Source: a virus
Virus record (IMG/VR): IMGVR_UViG_3300035201_000103
Location: 1-20,960 of that record
Length of the DNA: 20,960 nucleotides
Strand: one strand, 5' to 3'
The notes under the pieces were generated by a model, which worked only from the letters and a program-made list of their open reading frames with translations, made no database searches and was not told the DNA's origin. Positions 15,830 through 20,960 of the stretch are shown one piece after another. Position 1 is the stretch's first letter; each line of letters opens with the position of its first letter. Position numbers and translations under genes: made by a program.

Positions 15830-17155
15830 TTACCAGAGTCCTACGAAATGATTTTGAAGTCTTAGTCTGCCACCAAAGTCAGGAGCAGAAATTGGTCCAC
15901 CGAAGCTAACACCCAGTGTTCCAACGTTTTCAGTAGATAACAGAGTAGCATCTGCATCTGGGAACTTGATTGATCGAGTTCCTGTAATATTATCTATGAT
16001 CAGTTTGACTTGGTTCTGATCATTAGCTGCGTCTAAAAGAGTAAATTCTTTAGCAGATTTACCTTCAAATACCTGGGTAGCTTTTTCAGTAAGTACTATG
16101 TTGTTCTCACTAATTGGAACGTTAAGGTTCGCTTGTGGGAACTCGTACCTAAGAATTGTAGCACCAGACATATTACTTAGGTCAAACTGAATACGCTTAG
16201 TAATATCAGTACCATCAGCGAACCGAGGGTCAGCGTAATCTTTGTTTGTAAATGTCTGTGTAGCATTAGTACCAGCAACAATCAATGATTGGTCTGGCCA
16301 AGTCACTACACGATCAGATGTTACATCAGGTGAGTTAAAAGTAACCTTTGGTGTAGGGTTATTAGGATCACCAGATTCAATATTAGATATTGTAGGATTG
16401 ATAAGGTTTTTATTACTAATATTTTGTTCAGTAATAGTATCAATCAGTGTTGACTGTGATGCTGTGGTACCATAGTCAGGCAATCTATAGATGTGCGTAA
16501 CTGGTGCTTCCCAAGAGTCAGTCTCAAATAATGCAATCTTACCAGAGTTAGATGAACCCACAATTTGTAGGTTACCATCCTGAATAATAATAGTCTTATT
16601 ACTAATAGTCTGTGTAGTATCGTTACCTAATAATGTTGTAGATGTGAAACTACCTGTACTTGGTAGAGCAAACGAACGTATACCTGCACCAGTTGATACA
16701 CCAGATATTTCAAACTTTGCTTTCTTATCAGGGTTCTGATCGTCAGCAAGGAAGAAGTTGGTATCTTGGAACTCAGCAGGACCATTAACAAGGAACTTAC
16801 CAGAACCCTGTGGTCTCATATCAATGTTTACATTGGAAGATGTAGTATCTCCAGCAATGAATCTAATAGTAGCGGAACCATCAGCGTTATCTTGCTTCTT
16901 ATAGTACATACTAGATGTACCGAAAGCCAGACCAAGTTCGTTGTAAGCATCTTGGTAAAGACCTGTGTCTCTGTCAAGGTCAAAACAAAGTCCTGGTTGG
17001 GACTGACTACCTGCTCCCACTCCTTTAAAGATCTGATTGACCTTTGCCTTACGGTTAGGAATGAGTGGATCACTGATTACGACAGGTAAAACTGCTTCAC
17101 CAGTTAACACGCCATCGGCCAGTGTATCTAATTGTGAAATTCTTTTGGTTCCCAC
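15830..17155 (-). CDS. Tail-fibre protein with NKT-type repeats, 441 aa, GTG start
   Basis: The N-terminal segment GTKRISQLDTLADGVLTGEA leads to PVVISDPLIPNRKAKVNQIF and looks like an attachment domain. A repeat follows, marked by TQTISNKTI (181-189), EQNISNKNLINP (243-254), TQTFTNKDYADP (299-310) and TQVFEGKSAKEF (360-371). Each is followed or preceded by strand pairs such as RVVTWPDQSLIVAG or RSIKFPDADATLL. Such T.TLTNKTL repeats are typical of phage fibre shafts. The start codon is GTG at 17155; no ATG or strong Shine-Dalgarno fits. A perfect late box 28 nt upstream supports this start. It is the first gene of the late block to the left. Confidence 0.8.
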   Translation of the reverse strand: MGTKRISQLDTLADGVLTGEAVLPVVISDPLIPNRKAKVNQIFKGVGAGSQSQPGLCFDLDRDTGLYQDAYNELGLAFGTSSMYYKKQDNADGSATIRFIAGDTTSSNVNIDMRPQGSGKFLVNGPAEFQDTNFFLADDQNPDKKAKFEISGVSTGAGIRSFALPSTGSFTSTTLLGNDTTQTISNKTIIIQDGNLQIVGSSNSGKIALFETDSWEAPVTHIYRLPDYGTTASQSTLIDTITEQNISNKNLINPTISNIESGDPNNPTPKVTFNSPDVTSDRVVTWPDQSLIVAGTNATQTFTNKDYADPRFADGTDITKRIQFDLSNMSGATILRYEFPQANLNVPISENNIVLTEKATQVFEGKSAKEFTLLDAANDQNQVKLIIDNITGTRSIKFPDADATLLSTENVGTLGVSFGGPISAPDFGGRLRLQNHFVGLW

Positions 17156-17183
17156 TTACACTTTGCGCTATTTCGTACAGTTT

Positions 17184-17191
17184 TATTTATA
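17184..17191 (-). promoter_or_regulatory. T4-type late promoter box TATAAATA
   Basis: A perfect late box on the minus strand lies in the 54-nt gap between the CpeT cassette and the 441-aa fibre gene, 28 nt before the GTG. It marks the switch from the cassette to the late structural block. No hairpin with a T-run lies in this gap, so cassette transcripts may read through. Confidence 0.88.
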
Positions 17192-17209
17192 ACTCTTCTA
17201 CAGGCGGGA

Positions 17210-17458
17210 TTAATAAGGTACCTCACCTTCACAGAGTTCAGACATTTCAAAGATAATAGGATGACACTCCTCCATAATCAAATATTGTGATATATGGTAT
17301 AGATCATCCATCGTATATTCCATTTCACACCCATCAATCAATTCCATTGAAGGGTTATCTACCTCATCAAAGGTAAAAGCCATACCATTGATGAACCACA
17401 TCTTAACAACACCTTGATTCTTGAGTAAAACATACTCACTGCTTATTTTGTATAGCAT
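17210..17458 (-). CDS. Small acidic hypothetical protein, 82 aa
   Basis: This acidic protein has three cysteines and a beta-then-helix look (MWFINGMAFTFDEVDNP, then a helix around DDLYHISQYLIMEE). Its start is uncertain. ATG 17458 gives 82 aa and overlaps the first CpeT gene by 16 nt. ATG 17401 gives 63 aa and has a weak AAGG nine bases upstream. It is the last gene of the CpeT cassette. No family is recognised. Confidence 0.6.
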   Translation of the reverse strand: MLYKISSEYVLLKNQGVVKMWFINGMAFTFDEVDNPSMELIDGCEMEYTMDDLYHISQYLIMEECHPIIFEMSELCEGEVPY

Positions 17459-17907
17459 TTTGTAAACTCAAATGGTCCGCTATTTGATCCCCAGAGTAGA
17501 TTACCTTTCTTATCCCAACCTCTATCATCAGTAGAAAACTTATTATCCTCCAGCACAGCCTTGGTTTTGACTTTAATACCATCAGGGTGTTCCCAATCAG
17601 GATCAGTTTTACCTGCCCATCCTTTAGGAATCTTTGTCCAAATAGTATCTGCTGCTTTCTCTCCTCCTTTCTGTGGATTATATGTCTCAAGTATTAATGA
17701 TAGATCGTGTTGCCTTAACCATACAAAATGATTTCTCTCTCTGTATGGTTCTTCAGGGTTATAATCATACCACTGTTTAGTCTTGAGAATTTGTCCGTCC
17801 CAGTACCAGAGGTAGTGCACATATGCAAAAGATGCTGGTGATGATTGAGCTTGTTGTAGATTATGCCAGTGACCCACTAGCATTTCAAGGAAGTCATCCG
17901 TGTACAT
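17443..17907 (-). CDS. cpeT: CpeT-like phycobiliprotein lyase 1, 154 aa
   Basis: This is a member of the CpcT/CpeT T-type lyase family, which attaches bilins to a beta-subunit cysteine of phycobiliproteins; a cyanophage CpeT homologue has been characterised as a bilin-binding protein. The family pattern is clear: LVGHWHNLQQAQ (10-21), SFAYVHY (26-32), KQWYDY (44-49), PYRERNH (54-60), and GNLLWG with GPFEF (135-148) at the end of the barrel. It is shorter than cyanobacterial CpeT of about 200 residues, as expected for phage forms. It starts 2 nt after the stop of the second CpeT-like gene. It probably handles phycoerythrobilin or assists antenna remodelling during infection. Confidence 0.85.
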   Translation of the reverse strand: MYTDDFLEMLVGHWHNLQQAQSSPASFAYVHYLWYWDGQILKTKQWYDYNPEEPYRERNHFVWLRQHDLSLILETYNPQKGGEKAADTIWTKIPKGWAGKTDPDWEHPDGIKVKTKAVLEDNKFSTDDRGWDKKGNLLWGSNSGPFEFTKCYTK

Positions 17908-17909
17908 TG

Positions 17910-18344
17910 CTATGTATGCTTGAAGATAAAGGGACCAGGTATCTTACCCCACAGTATATTACCATCCTTATCGGTTCCTTTGTCAAATGATGTATAGGTA
18001 ACAGAATCTAATGTAATAATTGTCTCAATCTTAATTCCTTTCTCATTATATGTGTCTGGTGGTGTCATACCAATAAAACCTGTCACATCTTCCTTAAAGA
18101 TAAGGTGCAGGCCACTCTCATTGATATTTAATTTTATATGATCTTCCTGTATATCTAAATGATGTGTCCTTTGACGATAAACTTCTCCACTCCAGTCATA
18201 CCATTGTTTAGAGTGTAAATGAGCACCTTCTACCCACCAGTCATAATGAACGTGTGCAAATTCATTAGGCCACTGTTGTGCCTGTTGCAAGTTATCCCAT
18301 TTATGACAGAGGTACTCTAGAAATGTAGCACTAGAGATTGCCAC
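17910..18344 (-). CDS. CpeT-like phycobiliprotein lyase 2, 144 aa, probable GTG start
   Basis: This divergent paralogue of the next gene shares WDNLQQAQ (16-23), FAHVHY (29-34), KQWYDW (46-51), VYRQRTHH (55-62) and GNILWGKIPGPFIF (128-141). The GTG at 18344 is chosen because it aligns the N-terminus with the other copy and has AAGGA 11 nt upstream. An ATG at 18389 would add a basic 15-residue tail entirely within the upstream gene. The middle of the protein (65-125) differs strongly from copy 1 and is shorter, so bilin or partner specificity may differ. It overlaps the 98-aa gene by 14 nt. Confidence 0.78.
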   Translation of the reverse strand: MAISSATFLEYLCHKWDNLQQAQQWPNEFAHVHYDWWVEGAHLHSKQWYDWSGEVYRQRTHHLDIQEDHIKLNINESGLHLIFKEDVTGFIGMTPPDTYNEKGIKIETIITLDSVTYTSFDKGTDKDGNILWGKIPGPFIFKHT

Positions 18345-18627
18345 GTGCTTTAATATCCTTAATCGCTGCCATAGTCTCTTGAGCAGCAAATGATCCTACA
18401 TCTGCTTGACTTGGTAAACCACCTAGACCTGGTATAGGCAGTGGTCCTTGATGATACTCTTGTTCTTTAAGTGCTTCTTCTGCTGCCTCTACCTTTGCTG
18501 AGTTTGCAACAGGTGAAATAATTACATTGCCTTCGGGACACTCTATTACGAATGGTGTTCCTCTAGCAGCAAGTTTCAAAGTAAAAGCAATATTCTCTAT
18601 TGCTTCCTCATAAGTTAATCTATTCAT
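18331..18627 (-). CDS. Hypothetical protein, 98 aa
   Basis: The N-terminal 45 residues look like a small alpha/beta unit (LTYEEAIENIAFTLKLAARG, then PFVIECPEGNVIISPV). A Glu/Ala-rich helix follows, then a Pro/Gly-rich linker (GPLPIPGLGGLPSQ, 61-74) and a short C-terminal helix. It overlaps the preceding gene by 4 nt (ATGA). No family is recognised. Its place directly before two CpeT-like genes suggests shared expression, not a proven shared function. Confidence 0.7.
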   Translation of the reverse strand: MNRLTYEEAIENIAFTLKLAARGTPFVIECPEGNVIISPVANSAKVEAAEEALKEQEYHQGPLPIPGLGGLPSQADVGSFAAQETMAAIKDIKARGNL

Positions 18628-18872
18628 TGTGTAATAAAACAGCGTTGTTCTTCTGGTACAGATTCACAGATCTGTGCTATGGTCTCTTGAAAACCTTCTG
18701 CACCTTCTTTGTCCCATTTAAACTTAATCTTTTCAATGTTTCCATCAGAGGCTTGAAGGGACACTGATCGTTGAGGGACATTAATCCAGACATAATCTAA
18801 CCATAAATCTTGGGAGTCCATAAGCAAGTCAAGGTATTCAAAGAGTATGTAGTTGAGTTCTTCGTTGTCCAT
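18624..18872 (-). CDS. Hypothetical acidic protein, 82 aa
   Basis: The ATG at 18872 forms a TAATG junction with the 50-aa gene, the dominant junction type here, giving MDNEELNYILFEYLDLLMD as the N-terminus. An ATG at 18896 with AGGA five bases upstream would add eight residues but overlap the 50-aa gene by 25 nt. The product is acidic, with a helical start, a VSLQASDGNIEKIKFKW beta segment and a short C-terminal part containing two cysteines. No function is recognised. Confidence 0.7.
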   Translation of the reverse strand: MDNEELNYILFEYLDLLMDSQDLWLDYVWINVPQRSVSLQASDGNIEKIKFKWDKEGAEGFQETIAQICESVPEEQRCFITQ

Positions 18873-19024
18873 TAGGAAGGCCAAGCTACCATACATTTAC
18901 ATCCTGTACGTGCTTCTGCACGTTGTATTGCTTCTTGCATCGTAACACAATTGTCAACCACTTCCTCAAAAGGTACAGAGGAATTTGGTCTCTTCAATTT
19001 AACTGTGTACTTTCTTGTGGACAT
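18872..19024 (-). CDS. Small conserved-looking protein, 50 aa
   Basis: This frame is too short for common gene-calling cut-offs but well supported. GAGG lies 5 nt before the ATG at 19024, and the TAA overlaps the next ATG (TAATG). The product begins MSTRKYTVKLKRPNSSV, has a predicted helix (TMQEAIQRAEARTG, 28-41), and ends CKCMVAWPS. This beta-helix-beta layout resembles small basic phage proteins of unknown role. It is the first gene after the early-type promoter and the structured leader, so any leader control would act on it first. Confidence 0.72.
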   Translation of the reverse strand: MSTRKYTVKLKRPNSSVPFEEVVDNCVTMQEAIQRAEARTGCKCMVAWPS

Positions 19025-19086
19025 AATGACCTCGAAAATATTGGGGTGGGAGATTGGATTTCTGTATTACCAATAAAGGACGGGCA

Positions 19087-19101
19087 TTACTACAGTAGTA
19101 A
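19087..19101. repeat. 15-nt perfect palindrome in the leader
   Basis: TTACTACAGTAGTAA has seven-base arms that are exact inverted repeats around one central base. It lies 63 nt before the 50-aa gene, downstream of the predicted start of transcription. It could be a protein-binding operator or a short hairpin. Confidence 0.6.
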
Positions 19102-19114
19102 ATTTTACATCCTT

Positions 19115-19226
19115 GCCTGAGACCCGACTGGTAAGTCGATTCTGCTTTCGCAGCAGCACCACCTGTGTCTCATCACCTTATCCAGCTATATGCCAGAAAG
19201 ATTATTCAGTCACTCCCGTGTCAGGC
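19115..19226 (-). ncRNA. Candidate structured leader RNA
   Basis: In the non-coding leader the minus strand can form CTGCT-GCGAA-AGCAG (19156-19142) and CGACT-TACC-AGTCG (19138-19125), both enclosed by TGAGAC (19172-19167) pairing with GTCTCA (19123-19118). This makes a three-way junction of about 55 nt. A longer alternative pairs GCCTGACAC (19226-19218) with GTCTCAGGC (19123-19115) at eight of nine positions and competes with the enclosing stem. Mutually exclusive stems are the layout of regulatory leaders, but no known riboswitch class is recognised. The first hairpin has a 5-bp stem and a GNRNA-like pentaloop, as in boxB-type protein-binding hairpins. No covariation data are available. Confidence 0.4.
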
Positions 19227-19244
19227 GATCAACCCAACAAATAT

Positions 19245-19273
19245 ATTATACACTAGTTCAAGAGAATTGGCAA
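19245..19273 (-). promoter_or_regulatory. Host sigma70-type (early) promoter, TTGCCA-17-TATAAT
   Basis: On the minus strand a -35 element TTGCCA (19273-19268, five of six matches) is separated by exactly 17 nt from a perfect TATAAT (19250-19245). Transcription would start near 19238, just past the stop of the gp5-like gene at 19253. T4-like phages use such promoters for early transcription by host RNA polymerase. It would drive the seven-gene CpeT cassette through a leader of about 210 nt. Confidence 0.8.
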
Positions 19274-20960
19274 CCCATAGAACTGAGCAGGACCAGCACC
19301 ACATCCAGCAGTGAAGACTCCAGTGTTTACGTTATATACAGCTACACCATTTTCAACTTGGTTCATTATCGCACCACCCTTGGCAGTATTGAATTCTCCG
19401 ATACCACCTGCCTTGGTGTTCACTAGGGTCAAACGACCTCCCATCTTACCGTTCACAACATCAATGATTCCACCAGGTACAGTACATTCACAAATATTAA
19501 TCTGTGCTGCTGGCATTGGACTTGGACCTACACCTGTAGCATTGATTGAAATTGTTGGACCTTTAATCAAATTGACCACACCTGTTATAGCAGGAATGGG
19601 ATTAAGCATACCAACGTTCTTAAAGTGAACATTGTTAATAAATTCTGTCTTCCAAGCACACTCATTAATGATCTCACCAGATATGGAGTTCATTAGTGAA
19701 GATGCTTTCACTGACATTGCAGAGGTGTTAACAGCAAACTCATTAAGGGCATTAAACGTGATATTAGGAGCCTGTATTTTGTAATCTCCTTCATAGCTAA
19801 CATCGTAGTCAGATGCAAACGTTTGTGCTGCTTTAGATTGCTTGGTACCATCAGGGCCGACACCCTGTGATACGTGTAGGTTCTGTGTACCTCCAACTTC
19901 TATGTTGAAATTACCCATCACCTTGAGAGTATAGTCACCTTCTACTGTAAGTGTCTTATTACCTTTAACTGTCTTACAGTCGTCACGACCTAAGATCTTA
20001 GTCTCATTACCAGGAATATTGGTATGTTGATCACCGTGAGCAGTTGCAATAACAGTCTGACCACCAGCGTGTGAAACAATTGTCTTCTCTTTGCCTGGTG
20101 TATTATCCTGTATGGTTGTAGCACCATTCATTGACGTAACTGCTTGAACCTTATAAGGATCAATAGCTTGCATCAAGCTAGAGAAATAATCTCCTTTAGT
20201 TTGATGATTACCACCACTACTACCAGACATATCAATCTCAATCTCTTGTTGTAGAAATTCTGGTACATCTTCACAAGTACTCGTACCTAACAATGGTAAC
20301 CAGAACGTTTGTTTAGGCGGTCTATGACTTCTACCACAATCCTTATTACCAAACAATGCTTTCAATAGACCCATTATGATGCTGATCAATGAAGACCAGT
20401 TCATCTTAGAGAAATCAAATGAGAATAATGATGTAAGTTTAGATATTGCACTCAATCCACCTTTAGCAACAGCGATAGCAGCCATTACCTTCTGACCCAT
20501 CGCAGAAACCTTACCCATTGCTCCTTGAACCTTGCTTAGAACACCATTAACTGTGTCATCTACCTTACTAGCAAGACCACCAACTACCTTGTCAACAATA
20601 TTTGCAGAGATACTATCAGCAAAACCACTGATATCACTCATAGCACCACTAATGGCACCTAATATATAATTTCCTTCAAATCCACAGAATAGACCTGTGA
20701 TAAAACTGGATAATTTGGTTAATGTTTGAATGATACCCAATGGTATAACATTAGTCAGTGCACCCATCAAACTACTAATCATACCTTCCAAGGCTTTGGC
20801 TAGTACGTTCTTTAATGCGCTCATAACACCACTAATGGCATTAGATACTGCTGTCTTTATACCCTCGAATGATGATTCAAGTACATCATTCCTCAATTTC
20901 TTACCAGTAATGATAGAAATTAAGTTTCCATTGCTATCCTTAGCAATTGAACCCGATAAC
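19253..20960 (-). CDS. gp5-like baseplate hub/needle protein, C-terminal part (partial)
   Basis: The frame is open to the window edge; a TTG at 20896 is internal, so the true start lies outside. About 568 residues are visible. The first 210 are strikingly hydrophobic and Gly/Ala/Ser/Met-rich with amphipathic helices (for example MSALKNVLAKALEGMISSLM). Then comes a beta-helical region with four consecutive VxGxxxxx octads, VKGNKTLT, VEGDYTLK, VMGNFNIE and VGGTQNLH (19969-19874), the signature of the T4 gp5 C-terminal trimeric beta-prism of the cell-puncturing needle. A further beta-rich part ends YGLPILLN. No lysozyme domain is visible in this portion. The gene ends inside the early promoter region of the CpeT cassette. 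Confidence 0.8.
   Translation of the reverse strand, partial: LSGSIAKDSNGNLISIITGKKLRNDVLESSFEGIKTAVSNAISGVMSALKNVLAKALEGMISSLMGALTNVIPLGIIQTLTKLSSFITGLFCGFEGNYILGAISGAMSDISGFADSISANIVDKVVGGLASKVDDTVNGVLSKVQGAMGKVSAMGQKVMAAIAVAKGGLSAISKLTSLFSFDFSKMNWSSLISIIMGLLKALFGNKDCGRSHRPPKQTFWLPLLGTSTCEDVPEFLQQEIEIDMSGSSGGNHQTKGDYFSSLMQAIDPYKVQAVTSMNGATTIQDNTPGKEKTIVSHAGGQTVIATAHGDQHTNIPGNETKILGRDDCKTVKGNKTLTVEGDYTLKVMGNFNIEVGGTQNLHVSQGVGPDGTKQSKAAQTFASDYDVSYEGDYKIQAPNITFNALNEFAVNTSAMSVKASSLMNSISGEIINECAWKTEFINNVHFKNVGMLNPIPAITGVVNLIKGPTISINATGVGPSPMPAAQINICECTVPGGIIDVVNGKMGGRLTLVNTKAGGIGEFNTAKGGAIMNQVENGVAVYNVNTGVFTAGCGAGPAQFYGLPILLN

Noticed and set aside
17156-17209. Intrinsic terminator after the CpeT cassette
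   Set aside because: No GC-rich hairpin followed by a T-run is present on the minus strand; only the late box is convincing.
19115-19226. tRNA gene in the leader region
   Set aside because: The hairpin loops are 4-5 nt, the junction spans only about 55 nt, and there is no T-loop GTTCRANNC or 7-bp acceptor stem on either strand.
19025-19252. Known cyanobacterial or cyanophage leader motifs such as the glutamine (glnA-type) or cobalamin riboswitch
   Set aside because: The conserved cores I remember for these classes (for example GGAAGUAGG or the B12 box) are absent.

Overview
The window looks like part of the genome of a T4-like marine cyanophage (a tailed myovirus of picocyanobacteria). The reasons are dense, A+T-rich, almost gapless coding with every gene on the minus strand; T4-type late promoter boxes (TATAAATA or close variants); a gp5-like baseplate hub tail with VxGxxxxx octads; a long run of tail-fibre/adhesin genes; and cyanophage auxiliary metabolic genes (heme oxygenase, CpeT-like phycobiliprotein lyases, 2OG-Fe(II) oxygenases, tryptophan-halogenase-like flavoproteins). 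Heme oxygenase and two CpeT-like genes point to a host with phycobilins, most likely marine Synechococcus or a Prochlorococcus with residual phycoerythrin. That host call is inference.

Layout in the direction of transcription, from the right edge to the left. (1) 20960-19253: the 3' part of a gp5-like baseplate hub/needle gene, open at the window edge. (2) 19273-17210: a cassette of seven small genes that opens with a near-consensus host sigma70-type promoter (TTGCCA-17-TATAAT), followed by an untranslated leader of about 210 nt that can fold into paired stems and contains a 15-nt palindrome. The cassette carries a 50-aa gene missed by length cut-offs, two hypotheticals, two tandem CpeT paralogues and one more small gene. 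(3) 17191-6511: the late structural region. It holds two large fibre/structural proteins, a 1191-aa beta-helix-like protein, a 284-aa fibre protein, two glycine-rich adhesin-like proteins on either side of a small Ig/FN3-like protein, and a 174-aa protein with a tail-assembly-like motif. Late promoter boxes lie 21-28 nt before four of these genes. (4) 6504-1: a tightly overlapping block of enzymes and small proteins. It has two tandem tryptophan-halogenase-like genes, a DUF6065-like gene, two hypotheticals, heme oxygenase, two very small overlapping ORFs, two 2OG-Fe(II) oxygenases, and the first codons of another gene.

How the parts may work together. The CpeT cassette has an early-type promoter yet lies between late virion modules. 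Its lyases, with heme oxygenase in the late block, fit phage handling of bilins and phycobiliproteins during infection. The halogenase/oxygenase block continues from the adhesin genes with no visible promoter or terminator in between, so it is probably expressed late. A late oxidative modification module, acting on small molecules, peptides or virion proteins, is an open and testable idea. Translational coupling is pervasive: TAATG stop-start junctions at 1964, 2185, 8437, 9408 and 18872, and ATGA junctions at 23, 2520 and 18624. I found no tRNA, CRISPR array, insertion sequence or clear intrinsic terminator.
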